The position numbers were made by a program, and so were the translations under genes. Below are positions 1 through 8,605 of a stretch of 32,619 bases of DNA, piece by piece. This stretch comes from Polyangiaceae bacterium (GTDB lineage: Bacteria; Myxococcota_A; Polyangia; Polyangiales; Polyangiaceae): positions 1-32,619 of the forward strand of contig JAQSWN010000129.1 of NCBI GenBank assembly GCA_029266615.1. The letters are read 5' to 3'. The notes under the pieces are model-generated. The model had not been told where the DNA came from, made no database searches, and was given only the letters and a program-made list of their open reading frames with translations. Each line of letters begins with the position of its first letter. The first letter of the stretch is position 1.

Positions 1-22
1 GCAGCGCCGCCCGCGAACCGAC

Positions 23-1336
23 TCAGAGCTCCGAGCAGTCGCACGACGTCGTCGGAATCGCCGTCTCCGTCGCGATGAACGGGCTCGCGTTCAGCGTCGT
101 CAGGTCGGCCGACGTGAACGTCGCCGTCGGGTACGACGTGTAGCCCCACCACATGAGCGCGTCGTTCGGGCAGCTCGCGGTGTGCGGCTCGCAGCCAACC
201 GGGTGAGGCAGTCCGACGGTGTGGCCCAGCTCGTGACCCATCCCCCCGACCCAGCGGCAAGTCATCGGTCCCTCCGCCGCATCTCCCGGGCACACCGGCA
301 CCGTGGAAAGCCCTGCTAAGCCGCGTAGATCATTGGCGGGAAAGCCTGCGTACGTCGCGAGCGCGCCCGTGATGCTGCCGCAACGCGGCTGCGCGTCCAA
401 GTACACGAGCCACACGTTGTCCGGATCGCCGGAGGAAGCGCCCGCGAACGCGGCCGCGTCGTCCATCATGTTGTAATAGTAGTCGAGCGTGGACTCTTGG
501 GTCCCGCGAACGCGGTTGTACCAAGCCGAGTCGTGATTGGTCTGGAACACTTCCACGAGCGGCGACGCGAGGCTGAAGGTCTTGCCGTTGCCCATCGTTT
601 TCTTCCACCAAGACTGCAGATTCTTCGCGCCGCGCTCCAACCCCTCGACGTACGCCGCCTGCGTCGTCTTGTCCGAAGGGACTAGGTAAACGAGGTGCAC
701 CTTCTTCGCGTTACCGCCCAGCGCCGCGTGGTACTCGCATTGGTTTTCGCCACCCCCGAGCTCGAGCGCGTCGAACAGATAAGCTTGGCTGCCGGAAGGC
801 ACGTTGAGGTCCAGTTTGAACCGAATGTCATTCGCGCCGCTGGCGGAGAGTGACGTCAGCAAGTTGGGCGACAACGTGAAGCTCAGCTCCTGCCAGGAGC
901 CGAGCGGCTTGCCTGTAAGCTCGTAATGAGCGATGGATTGGCCGTAAATTCCGCGAGACGGCGAGTCCACCCTCAAATCCAGCTGCCCCAGCCACCACGG
1001 ATTCGGCTGGCTCGTCGGCAGCTTCACGCTGACGCTGCCGGTCGCCGAAAGCCCGGTAAGCGGAGCCAGCGGCGCGCTCGTCAACGTCGTGAAGCTCGCG
1101 TTCGAAACAGATAGAGACGCGTTGCCCTCGACGCGATCCGTGCTGGACGCGAGAACGCCACTGGTGGCGCTCCACGCCGCCACGCTCTCGAAGCCTAAAA
1201 CCTCTCCACTCGTGAGCGCCTGACTGATGCTCGCAACGCTTTCGTCGTTTTCCGCCTCACCCCCCGGCGCTGACGCGCACCCCAGCAGGAGACTGATACC
1301 AATGCCGCATGCTCCCAAACCTCTGAATGTGGTCAT
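23..1336 (-). CDS. Secreted lipoprotein zinc metalloprotease (metzincin-like)
   Basis: 437 aa. The N-terminus is a lipoprotein signal peptide (hydrophobic stretch, then lipobox LLLGC near residues 16-20), so the mature protein is probably membrane-tethered after export. Residues ~45-195 are Ser/Thr-rich and beta-prone and look like a carbohydrate-binding or jelly-roll module. The C-terminal half carries HELGHTVGLPH at residues 368-378, the extended HExxHxxGxxH zinc motif of metzincin peptidases, with E369 as general base. The methionine in NDALMWWG about 20 residues later fits a Met-turn. Several Cys in the C-terminal half could form disulfides. It is the leftmost gene, with only 22 bp after its stop. 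The protease class is well supported; the exact family and substrate are not identifiable. Confidence 0.85.
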   Translation of the reverse strand: MTTFRGLGACGIGISLLLGCASAPGGEAENDESVASISQALTSGEVLGFESVAAWSATSGVLASSTDRVEGNASLSVSNASFTTLTSAPLAPLTGLSATGSVSVKLPTSQPNPWWLGQLDLRVDSPSRGIYGQSIAHYELTGKPLGSWQELSFTLSPNLLTSLSASGANDIRFKLDLNVPSGSQAYLFDALELGGGENQCEYHAALGGNAKKVHLVYLVPSDKTTQAAYVEGLERGAKNLQSWWKKTMGNGKTFSLASPLVEVFQTNHDSAWYNRVRGTQESTLDYYYNMMDDAAAFAGASSGDPDNVWLVYLDAQPRCGSITGALATYAGFPANDLRGLAGLSTVPVCPGDAAEGPMTCRWVGGMGHELGHTVGLPHPVGCEPHTASCPNDALMWWGYTSYPTATFTSADLTTLNASPFIATETAIPTTSCDCSEL

Positions 1337-1468
1337 CGCGCATTTAGAGTCGGCAGCGAGCGAAACCTTCGCCGCCTCGGTTGCGGTCAGACGAGCGATA
1401 GCGGCTCAGCACGATCCGTACACCGCCTGCTCACCGGGGCGGGGCGTCACAGTAGAAGGCGTCAGGTT

Positions 1469-2029
1469 TTACTTGCGAAGGGCGGCGAGCGCGTCGGTCC
1501 AACGGAGCAGCTCGTCCAACATCGTCACCGCCATCTTCTCGTGAGACTCGTGGGCTTTGAACACGCCGTCGCTCATGAGCTGAGAAAAGAACGGGATCAC
1601 GACCGCTTCCGGGATGCCGACGGCCTTCATGGCGATGAGCGGCTGCTTCAGCATCTGCACGGCGCGGATGCCGCCGGATTGACCGCCGTAGCTGACGAAC
1701 CCCGCCGCCTTGTACGCCCACTCGTGATAGACGTAGTCGAGCGCGTTGAGGAGCGCGGGCGGCGCGCTGAAGTTGTATTCCGGCGTCACGAAGACGAACG
1801 CGTCGGAGGCTGCCACGAGGCGGCTCCACTTCTTCGTGTGCTCGTGCTCGTACTCGCCCAGGCGCGGGTGCTTGGACTCGTCGAGCAGCGGCAGATTGTG
1901 TTCTTTGAGATCCACCAGCTGGACCTCGAACTTTCCGTGAAGTAGCGCTCGCTCGAAGAACCACTGACCGATGGGCAGTCCCATGCGGCCGGGGCGGGTA
2001 CTACCGATGATGACGCTGAGCTTGCTCAT
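1469..2029 (-). CDS. NAD(P)H-dependent FMN reductase (flavodoxin-like fold)
   Basis: 186 aa, normal length for the NADPH-dependent FMN reductase family. The N-terminus has the flavin phosphate-binding loop GSTRPGRMG (residues ~9-17) after the first beta strand. The family signature PEYNFSAPPALLNALDY lies near residues 83-99, and a Gly-rich SYGGQSGG loop follows. Such cytosolic enzymes reduce FMN or use it to reduce quinones, azo compounds or chromate; the true substrate here is unknown. It stands alone, with 132 bp before the protease gene and 115 bp from the DUF1552 gene. There is no signal peptide, unlike most neighbours. Confidence 0.9.
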   Translation of the reverse strand: MSKLSVIIGSTRPGRMGLPIGQWFFERALLHGKFEVQLVDLKEHNLPLLDESKHPRLGEYEHEHTKKWSRLVAASDAFVFVTPEYNFSAPPALLNALDYVYHEWAYKAAGFVSYGGQSGGIRAVQMLKQPLIAMKAVGIPEAVVIPFFSQLMSDGVFKAHESHEKMAVTMLDELLRWTDALAALRK

Positions 2030-2102
2030 CGCCCCGTCTTAGCGCACCGCCGCTTGCCAAGTTGCCGCTATCTCACTTGCGCGGCACCGGCACTTCGACC
2101 AA

Positions 2103-2121
2103 GGGGGAGCGGAAGCCCCCC
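2103..2121. terminator. Possible GC-rich hairpin terminator
   Basis: A run of five G and a run of six C flank a short GGAA-containing loop, giving a strong short hairpin with one bulged A. It lies 24 bp beyond the DUF1552 stop on the minus strand and upstream of the FMN reductase start. No clear T-tract follows on either strand, so intrinsic termination is only a guess. Confidence 0.25.
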
Positions 2122-2144
2122 AAGCGAGGGAATTTTGGCGCGCT

Positions 2145-3545
2145 CTAGACGGCCAGGCCGGGAAGCGGCCCGGTAGCTCCGGACGGATCCCCGAAGGACG
2201 TGAGGCTCGTGTCGCCCAGCGCGTGCGCGATGGAGACGAGCAGTTGGTTATTGTCGCGGCGACTTTGGCTGAAGTCGAGCAGACGCCCGGTGGAGATTTT
2301 GCCGCCCGCGGAGCCCGCGAGCACGTACGGCATGAGCGTGAGGTCGTGCTGGGTAGACTCGCCGATCTCCGTGGCCCAGAGCACGAGCGTGTTGTCCAGC
2401 AAGGTGCCGTTGCCCTCGGCGTAGCTGGTAAGCTTGCTCAAGAAGTACGCGACTTGCTCGGCGTACCAAGTCTGAATGCCGTTGTAGGCGTCGTAGTTGG
2501 CGCCGCTCTGGGAGAAGTCGTGGGAGATGACGTGATGGTTACCGCTGTAGCCGAGGAACGGAAACAGGTGCTCGCTCTCCGAATACGAAAACTGCAGCGT
2601 GAGGAAGCGGGTTTGATCGCAGGCGAGCGCAGCCGCCGCGAGGTCCATTTGGAGGCGCCCGGTTTGCTCGTACTGCTCGTCCACCGAGAGGTTGACCGCG
2701 GAGAGCGTGGGCGGGCTGCATTGCGCAGGAGGCTGGCCGCTACCGGGCGTACCGGGCGTGCCGACTAGACGCAGCTCCACGTCTCGCATGGCGGTGAGGT
2801 GGGCTTCGAGCTTCTGTCGATCTTCTGCGCCGACGAGCTGCGAGACGCGCGACACCTCTCCGCGCGTGAGGTCGAAGACGCTTTTGCGCTGCGCCCAAAG
2901 GCGCTGCAGCGCCGGATCCGTAGTGCCGCCGGGGGATGGAGCCGGGTTCGAGAACAGCGCTTCGAACACGTCCGCCGGATCTTCGCGCGGCGGCATCGGA
3001 CGGTTGGTCGCCGAGTAGGAGATGCGAGCGCGCACCTCGGTGTCGCGGACGTGCACGCCGAGCTGCAAGCTCTTGAAGCGAGTGCCCGGCGCGAGCTTTT
3101 CTGCCAAATATTGATCGATGGATTGCCCACTTCCCCAGCCGGAGGTGGTATTTCCGAAGCTCTTGAACTCGCTCCCGGAGTTGAGCGGGCGCGCCGTGAG
3201 CATGCCGCCCGTGCCGCGCGCATGCTCCGAGCCCAGCGTGCCGCCGAGCGCGCCGTTCTGAAGCGAGTCGTTGAGGCGGATGCCTTTCAAGAAGACGAGC
3301 TTCTGTTGGTGCGCAGCGAGCGGCTTCGTGAGGGTATTGAGGGTGAAGCTCTTTTCGGTGCCCGTCGGCCAGAACAGCGCGTTGCGCGTGCCGTTCGGCG
3401 TGGCGATGACGACGAGACGCGTCGGCTTCGCGTCTTGCCCCTCCGCGCGCCGCGCTTCGAGCAACGGCCACGCGGCGGTGCCGGCGAGCGCGCCGCGCAG
3501 CAGGTTGCGGCGGGTAGAGCGCAAGGGGCGGTACGGGTTACTCAT
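2145..3545 (-). CDS. DUF1552 family protein, Tat-exported
   Basis: 466 aa from the ATG at 3545, which overlaps the stop of the upstream gene (ATGA), so translation is probably coupled. The open frame extends further upstream, but that part lies inside the DUF1592-type gene and is Arg-rich shadow sequence. The N-terminus has a twin-arginine motif, STRRNLLRG, followed by an Ala/Gly-rich stretch, so export through Tat is likely. The body matches the DUF1552 pattern: IATPNGTRNALFWPTG near the start, a conserved GTGGMLT-like segment, and the region around HHVISHD and LWATEIG typical of the alkaline-phosphatase-like fold of this family. DUF1552 genes regularly accompany DUF1592-type genes in myxobacteria and planctomycetes. 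Biochemical function is unknown; a secreted hydrolase or sulfatase-like role is only inferred. Confidence 0.88.
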   Translation of the reverse strand: MSNPYRPLRSTRRNLLRGALAGTAAWPLLEARRAEGQDAKPTRLVVIATPNGTRNALFWPTGTEKSFTLNTLTKPLAAHQQKLVFLKGIRLNDSLQNGALGGTLGSEHARGTGGMLTARPLNSGSEFKSFGNTTSGWGSGQSIDQYLAEKLAPGTRFKSLQLGVHVRDTEVRARISYSATNRPMPPREDPADVFEALFSNPAPSPGGTTDPALQRLWAQRKSVFDLTRGEVSRVSQLVGAEDRQKLEAHLTAMRDVELRLVGTPGTPGSGQPPAQCSPPTLSAVNLSVDEQYEQTGRLQMDLAAAALACDQTRFLTLQFSYSESEHLFPFLGYSGNHHVISHDFSQSGANYDAYNGIQTWYAEQVAYFLSKLTSYAEGNGTLLDNTLVLWATEIGESTQHDLTLMPYVLAGSAGGKISTGRLLDFSQSRRDNNQLLVSIAHALGDTSLTSFGDPSGATGPLPGLAV

Positions 3546-5239
3546 GGCAGGTTGGGGCTCCTGAACAGGAAGGCGTCGGTCTGGGTGCTTTCGACGATGA
3601 GCTCTCGCACGTCCCCGCTCGCGAAGGCGGTGGAGAGCGCTCCGAGCGAGCAGGTATCCGCGTCCCCCTCGGAGCGGCCACTCGCGAAGCGGAACCACTG
3701 AGTCGCCAGGCACGTCTTCACCTTGGCGCTTTCCGCCAATTTTTCGCCCAGCTCTCTCACGTTGGCGAAGCGACCGGCGAGGGCTGCGTCCCCGGTGCCG
3801 GTGACTTCTCCGGACGTGTCCAGGGTGACGCCGTTCTCTTGGGTGCGGTAACGACCCACCGCGTCGAAGCTTTCGAAGGCGAGCCCGATCGGATCCATGA
3901 GCTGGTGGCAGCCGCTACAGCTGCTACCCGCCGAGAGGTGGAGCGCGAGCCGGTCCCGAGCGGTTGCGCCCTCTGTCACCTCCGGCACCGTGATGTCCAC
4001 GTCCATGGGCGCCATGGGTGGCGGCTCGCACAGCAGCATCGAGCGGACGAATTTTCCGCGCAGTACGGGGGACGTCTGATCCGGGTGGCCCTGCACGGAG
4101 AGCAGCCCCGCCTGCGTGAGTATCCCCGAACGCCCCTGCTCCAACGGCAGAGTGACGAAGCCGGGCGCCGACGGGGCGGTCACCCCATAGAACGGAGCGA
4201 GCGCGGCGTTCACGTAAGCAACCGGTTCCGTGAGCAGCGTGCGCAACGTGCCGTCTCCGGCGCCGAGCACCCGCTGCACGAAGGCCGGCAGCTCCGCGGC
4301 CATTGCCTCCTTCACCTCGGCCGTAAACTCAGGAAACGCGTCCGGGCTCTTGGTCGTGATGGCCAAGCGCTGCGCGCCCGTCCACTGCTGGAAAAAGTGC
4401 GAGATTGCCCGCTCCGCGCGAGGGTCCGCGAGCATGGTACGCGCCCGCTGGCGAAGCTGCTCGTTACTGCCGAGCTCCCCGCGTGAGGCGGCATCCAACA
4501 AAGCGTCGTCCGGCCCGGAAGACCAAATCAAGAAAGACAGCCGGGACGCGAGCTCGTACGCATCCAGCGGCACCCGCTCTCGCGTATCCGCGGGAGAGCC
4601 GAGCTCCAATCGGTACAGAAAGTGCGGCGACTGCAGCGCCGCGCGCACCATGACCTCGATGCCTTCGGCGTAGCTCCCGCCGGTGCGCCCCGCTTCGTAG
4701 GCGGCCATGAGCAGCGCTTCGTCGTCGGCCGTGACCGGCCGCCGGAACGCGCGCCGACCGAGGCTCTTGGCCAGCTCACGGGCGCATGCCTCTTCGCCCT
4801 TGGCCCGCTCGTCGCAAGGCGAGAGGCGCCGGGGGTCTGTCGCGGCGCTCTTGGCGAGCGCCTCCGACACCAGCACGTACTTCTCCGCGTGGAGATCCGA
4901 GACCGTGAGCACCCGCGCGTTGTTGTCGAAGCTGTTCGTGACCTCGTCGGCGGGCAAGTCTGCGGTGACGCTCGCCTCTACCCCCAGCAAGTCCGTCACC
5001 GCATTTCGGTACTCGAAGCGGGTGAGGCGCCGCAGCGGAGTGCGCGGGACCGGCTGGCTCGGGCAGCTCGCTTCGGGCTCGAACCCGGGGCTGCTCCCGC
5101 CGGAAGCGGAGGCGCCAGCGCTGCCGGAAGGCGCAGCGCCAGGGGGAGGTTCTGCGCCCGTGCTGCAGCCGAGGAGGAGCAGCCACGGCGCGATGCCGGT
5201 CGCTAGAGCGAGCCGAGGAGGACGGGCGGATCCTTGCAC
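3542..5239 (-). CDS. DUF1592/DUF1588-type secreted protein with CxxCH
   Basis: 565 aa from a GTG start. A lipoprotein signal (LLLLGC near residues 19-25) is followed by a short Gly/Ser/Ala linker. The order fits the multi-domain family of DUF1587 (RRLTRFEYRNAVTDLLG near 70-90), DUF1595 (SLGRRAFRRP, ~160), DUF1592 (PHFLYRLELG, ~210 onward), DUF1588 (GILTQAGLLSV to the haem motif) and DUF1585 at the C-terminus. C441-S-G-C444-H445 is a CxxCH covalent haem c site within the DUF1588-like part, followed by MDPIGLAFESFD, a family hallmark. It is the first gene of a coupled pair with the DUF1552 gene. These proteins are thought to act outside the cytoplasm; the haem suggests electron transfer. The substrate is unknown. 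Confidence 0.88.
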   Translation of the reverse strand: MQGSARPPRLALATGIAPWLLLLGCSTGAEPPPGAAPSGSAGASASGGSSPGFEPEASCPSQPVPRTPLRRLTRFEYRNAVTDLLGVEASVTADLPADEVTNSFDNNARVLTVSDLHAEKYVLVSEALAKSAATDPRRLSPCDERAKGEEACARELAKSLGRRAFRRPVTADDEALLMAAYEAGRTGGSYAEGIEVMVRAALQSPHFLYRLELGSPADTRERVPLDAYELASRLSFLIWSSGPDDALLDAASRGELGSNEQLRQRARTMLADPRAERAISHFFQQWTGAQRLAITTKSPDAFPEFTAEVKEAMAAELPAFVQRVLGAGDGTLRTLLTEPVAYVNAALAPFYGVTAPSAPGFVTLPLEQGRSGILTQAGLLSVQGHPDQTSPVLRGKFVRSMLLCEPPPMAPMDVDITVPEVTEGATARDRLALHLSAGSSCSGCHQLMDPIGLAFESFDAVGRYRTQENGVTLDTSGEVTGTGDAALAGRFANVRELGEKLAESAKVKTCLATQWFRFASGRSEGDADTCSLGALSTAFASGDVRELIVESTQTDAFLFRSPNLP

Positions 5240-5365
5240 GCCGCCAAGTAGACCATATTCAAACGTCGTTCCTACGAGTCATTGCGCGCGTTCGAGTCGA
5301 ATGATTGCCAATCTGCGCTGTGGCAGAATTTTTACATGGACCCGGCGTGAGAAACTGCACCCACC

Positions 5366-5929
5366 CTACAGCTCGACACGGACTCCGAGACCGGCCGCAC
5401 TCGGAGTCGCCCAAGGCGTCACGGTCGCGCTCAAGTGCTCGCTCTCTGGCTCCTTCTTGGAACCGATGACTATCAACGGAATGCCGACGCCTAGCAACAC
5501 CGCGCCTACGACGAGCGAACCGTAGATGACTCCGTCGTAGTCGCAACGGTCGCCGTAGTAGCTCGAGTCGTCACCCCAGCCGCACACACTTTGGCTCAGG
5601 GCCGCGGTGCCGGAAACGATCAGCGCGACGGGCGCGAGCGCCGTCATCACGATACCACCCGCCATCATCCCCTTGGAGTGGCGCACCATCTTCGGAGGCG
5701 CGGGCTCTTCGGGCGGCAGCGCGGGGGGGGCTACCGGGGCGACGACGACCGGCGCGGGAGGCGCCGCGAGCGCGGCTGGCGCGGGCACCGGCGGATCGAC
5801 ACAGCGCCCCTGCTCACAGATCCGCTCTCCTTTGCACTCTGTGTCCATGGAGCACTGCGCGCGCGCGCTCACGCTCAAGAGCAACGCCACGCTCCCCAGA
5901 CCCACCGAAACCCATGTCGTCCGCCGCAT
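5366..5929 (-). CDS. Secreted/membrane Pro-rich protein, two TM segments
   Basis: 187 aa. It begins with a Sec signal peptide ending at SARA-Q (about residue 24). Next comes a short Cys-rich module with six Cys (C-x5-C-x5-C-type spacing, residues 26-43). A Pro/Ala-rich linker covers ~45-80, followed by two hydrophobic helices (GIVMTALAPVALIVSGTAAL and the segment around VVGAVLLGVGIPLIVIG). A Cys-containing loop of ~20 residues separates the helices. This layout is common in myxobacterial envelope proteins of unknown function. It lies 19 bp downstream of the SMP-30-like gene on the same strand and may share its transcript. No enzymatic motif is visible. Confidence 0.75.
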   Translation of the reverse strand: MRRTTWVSVGLGSVALLLSVSARAQCSMDTECKGERICEQGRCVDPPVPAPAALAAPPAPVVVAPVAPPALPPEEPAPPKMVRHSKGMMAGGIVMTALAPVALIVSGTAALSQSVCGWGDDSSYYGDRCDYDGVIYGSLVVGAVLLGVGIPLIVIGSKKEPESEHLSATVTPWATPSAAGLGVRVEL

Positions 5930-5948
5930 GGGTCCGAGGTTAGCAGCC

Positions 5949-7070
5949 TTACGGAATCCCCGGTACCGTCGCGCTGCGAGTGTGCGTCTCCGTACCAGGA
6001 CCGACGATGAACAGCGTCTTCAGGTCCGCGCCTCCGAAGGCCGAATTGGTGCCGTTCCAGGTGATGTTGCCGGCGCAGTCCACGGCAACGCCGTCGCCTT
6101 CGGGAGTCGGACCGCCTTTTTGGCCGGGCAGTCCGGCGGCGTCCAGCGTCCAAGTCCCCATCTTGACGACGTGCAACTTGGTTTCGTCCGGTGACAGCGC
6201 GACGCCGTTGAGGCCGCCCATCTGGATCACGGAGATGGCGCCGAGCGGGTCGATGCGGACCAACCCTTCCCCCAACCCCTTCGGACGATTGCCGAGCTCC
6301 GCGGTACGGTTCGAGAAGTAAACGTTGCCGTCGCTGCGGGCGATGAGGTCGTTGGGTGAGTCCAGCATTTTGCCGTCGGCCATGGTGGCAATGGTGCGCC
6401 CCTGCTTGGTTTTGACGTCGTACTCCATCACCGCGCGCGGCCCTTGGCAGGCGGCGAGCAGGTTGCCGGAAGGGCTGAAGCCGAGGCCGTTGCAGCCCAC
6501 GTCCTCCAGCCAAACCTCGCAATCACCCCCAGGGGTGAACTTGATGATATCCCCGCCCGTGTACTGACCGATCGGAAAATTGCTGAAGAAGAAGGCTCCT
6601 TCGGTCGCGATCCACGTCGGCCCTTCGAGGTAGTTGTACGCGTAGTCGAAGCCTTCACACACCGTTTCGGCTTGCCCGAGCGATTGCTCGGGGAACGGAC
6701 CTGCGGGACAGGCGTACTGCTTCTTGGGCCCTGCCTGTCCCCAAAAGCCTCCTCCCCCACTGCCAGCCGCGCCGGCCATGTTCGCGCCCGCCGCGCCCGC
6801 GCTTTCGCCTCCGGCGTTCGTTCCGGCGCCGCCCGCGCTCGAGCCGCCAGCGCCGGTGCCGCCGCTCGGACCGCCGCTGACGCTCCCACCAGCGCTCGTG
6901 CCCGCCGCGGAGCCGCCAGCGCCGGAGGCGCTCGGCACCGCGCCGGTGCCCGCGGTCGCAGAGGAGCCACCGCTCGGCGCGCTGGGGGGCGCGTCCGAGT
7001 CCGAGCTGCACGCGAAGACGGCACCGGCGAGGACCGAAAGAAACGCGATACGGCGAGCGATAGCGGACAT
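5949..7070 (-). CDS. SMP-30/gluconolactonase-like lipoprotein
   Basis: 373 aa. The lipobox is at residues ~18-21 (VFAC), followed by a Gly/Ser/Ala-rich linker to about residue 110, a myxobacterial trademark. The C-terminal ~250 residues look like a six-bladed propeller of the SMP-30/gluconolactonase/LRE family. Signs are LEGPTW near residue 150 (which usually supplies a metal-ligand Glu), FFFSNFP, the SPNDL segment with its conserved Asn, then DGNVYFSN, and LNGVALSPDETKLHV. Family members are metal-dependent lactonases or esterases; here the enzyme would sit outside the inner membrane. A Cys-rich start to the propeller (CPAG and CEGF) may form a disulfide. Substrate not predictable. Confidence 0.83.
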   Translation of the reverse strand: MSAIARRIAFLSVLAGAVFACSSDSDAPPSAPSGGSSATAGTGAVPSASGAGGSAAGTSAGGSVSGGPSGGTGAGGSSAGGAGTNAGGESAGAAGANMAGAAGSGGGGFWGQAGPKKQYACPAGPFPEQSLGQAETVCEGFDYAYNYLEGPTWIATEGAFFFSNFPIGQYTGGDIIKFTPGGDCEVWLEDVGCNGLGFSPSGNLLAACQGPRAVMEYDVKTKQGRTIATMADGKMLDSPNDLIARSDGNVYFSNRTAELGNRPKGLGEGLVRIDPLGAISVIQMGGLNGVALSPDETKLHVVKMGTWTLDAAGLPGQKGGPTPEGDGVAVDCAGNITWNGTNSAFGGADLKTLFIVGPGTETHTRSATVPGIP

Positions 7071-7172
7071 CGGTCGTGATTATGGCCGACCTTCCCGCCT
7101 CACGGCCGAGCAATTCGACGGAGGGGGAGGTGCGCGCTCGCTCCGTACCAGCGAACGTAGTGCTCGAGCCCC

Positions 7173-7619
7173 TCAGGCCTGCGCCGCGAGCGCGCTGGGC
7201 GAGGGAGAGCGCTGGCAGATACCGGCCAACGTCGTGACAGCTCCGTCCCCCGAGACACGCTGCACGATGTCCGCGAGGCTGATGATTCCGAGCAAGTGGC
7301 CCTCTGTGTCCACGACGGGCAAACGCCGCACCTGCTGAGAACGCATCGCCGCTTCCACCTGCTTGATGGAGTCGCCCGTGGTGCAGGAGACGAGCTTCGT
7401 GGACATGGCGTCCACCACACGGAGGTCATTCGGCGGTGCGCCCCGCGACCACGTGGCCATGCAGATATCGCGATCCGTCAGCATGCCCACGACCACGTCC
7501 CCTTGCAGGACCGGCAGCGCGCCGCAGTCCTTTTCCCACATCCTGCCGGCGGCCACGGAGAGGGTATCGTCGGTGGTCACGCTGGCGCAGTCTCGTGTCA
7601 TCAAATCCAAAACAATCAT
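7173..7619 (-). CDS. Tandem CBS-domain protein
   Basis: 148 aa from the ATG at 7619. The start is fixed by an excellent Shine-Dalgarno (AAGGAG, 7626-7631) six bases upstream; the much longer open frame upstream is Arg-rich shadow. The protein consists almost entirely of two CBS motifs: residues ~6-60 (DLMTRDCASV to GMLTDRDI) and ~72-128 (DAMSTKLVSC to GIISLADIV). Stand-alone CBS pairs bind adenine nucleotides and usually sense energy state or regulate a partner. The gene is divergent from the phosphoribosyltransferase gene, sharing a ~200-bp intergenic region, so joint control is possible. Function beyond ligand sensing is unknown. Confidence 0.9.
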   Translation of the reverse strand: MIVLDLMTRDCASVTTDDTLSVAAGRMWEKDCGALPVLQGDVVVGMLTDRDICMATWSRGAPPNDLRVVDAMSTKLVSCTTGDSIKQVEAAMRSQQVRRLPVVDTEGHLLGIISLADIVQRVSGDGAVTTLAGICQRSPSPSALAAQA

Positions 7620-7625
7620 GTCGAG

Positions 7626-7631
7626 CTCCTT
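7626..7631 (-). promoter_or_regulatory. Ribosome binding site deciding the CBS gene start
   Basis: AAGGAG on the minus strand, six bases before the ATG at 7619. It is one of the few near-perfect Shine-Dalgarno sites in the window and rules out the longer upstream reading. Confidence 0.7.
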
Positions 7632-7823
7632 GGTGGGCTCGCCGCCATGCATCGCGCAGGCCAACGGCGTCGGGCACCCGGCACATCGATTGCCTGCTAC
7701 GCGCGCCGTGGCGGAGCTAGCGTCACGGTGGTTCACTCGCGAGCTCCACGTCGATGAGCGCGTCGTGGCATCAGCGCGGTGACGCGCCGGAGGCAGGGCA
7801 CATCGCTTGCAGCGAGTGTCGCC

Positions 7824-8504
7824 ATGCCGATGCCGTTTCGCAACCGCCGTGACGCAGGGCGCCGCCTTGCGGACGAGCTGCAGCGCTTCGAGGCGCAAGC
7901 GCCCGTCGTGCTCGCGCTGCCTCGCGGGGGCGTTCCCGTTGCGTACGAGGTCGCCACGCGCTTTCGCGCGCCATTGGACGTGCTCATCGTGCGCAAGCTG
8001 GGTGCCCCGAGGCACCCCGAGCTGGCGATGGGCGCTATCGCCAGCGGCGGCGCCATCGTGCTCAATCGTGAGATTCTGAACATGTTCCACGTGAGCGACG
8101 ATGCCCTTCGGGAGGAGACGGCGCGCCAAGCCGAGGAAGTGGCGCGCCGGTCCGCGCTGTACCGCGGCGACAGACCTGCCCCGGACGTGCGCGGGCGCAC
8201 GGTGCTGCTCATCGACGACGGCTTGGCGACGGGCGCCACCATGAAAGCGGGGGTCGAGGCCCTTCGTCAGTATGACCCGGCCCGCGTGGTCGTCGGGGTG
8301 CCGATCGCGGCTCCAGAGGGGTGTCAGCTCATGTCAGAGACCGCAGACGAGGTGGTGTGCGCGGAAACGCCAGCAGAGTTTCTTGCGGTGGGGATGTGGT
8401 ACCAGGATTTCGAACAGACCACCGACCGTGAAGTGATTGAGCTCCTCGCAGCAGCTCGCCAGGAGCGTTCCGTGGCGGGCCACCTGTCGCGCCAAGCGGG
8501 TTGA
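7824..8504 (+). CDS. Phosphoribosyltransferase-family protein
   Basis: 226 aa from the ATG at 7824; an in-frame GTG at 7779 adds 15 poor-quality residues. It starts with FRNRRDAGRRLADEL, typical of the predicted phosphoribosyltransferases often encoded near stress and CBS/USP genes. ALPRGGVPVAYEVA follows, and the PRPP-binding loop TVLLIDDGLATGATMKA is at ~126-142 with the two acidic residues and the TGAT turn. The family would transfer or bind a phosphoribosyl group in the cytosol; the acceptor is unknown, and some relatives are thought to have lost nucleobase activity. Its divergent neighbour is the CBS protein. No lid mutation or truncation is seen. Confidence 0.9.
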   Translation: MPMPFRNRRDAGRRLADELQRFEAQAPVVLALPRGGVPVAYEVATRFRAPLDVLIVRKLGAPRHPELAMGAIASGGAIVLNREILNMFHVSDDALREETARQAEEVARRSALYRGDRPAPDVRGRTVLLIDDGLATGATMKAGVEALRQYDPARVVVGVPIAAPEGCQLMSETADEVVCAETPAEFLAVGMWYQDFEQTTDREVIELLAAARQERSVAGHLSRQAG

Positions 8505-8605
8505 GTGACACGAGGCCGAGTCCGTGCGCGATGGGCGTCACAATCGACGCGCCGATTTTATCTAACTAGGCGAGCCATGTGTCAGTGCTAGCGTCGGGTT
8601 CAGCG

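Noticed and set aside
3546..3713. Longer N-terminus for the DUF1552 gene
   Set aside because: The extension lies inside the upstream gene, is Arg-rich, and would bury the twin-arginine signal. The ATGA overlap at 3545 is the natural start.
6724..7010. Tandem DNA repeat in the Gly/Ser/Ala linker of the SMP-30-like lipoprotein
   Set aside because: The repetition is at the residue-composition level; the DNA units are irregular and typical of myxobacterial lipoprotein linkers. The same applies to 10480-10700 and 11830-12060.
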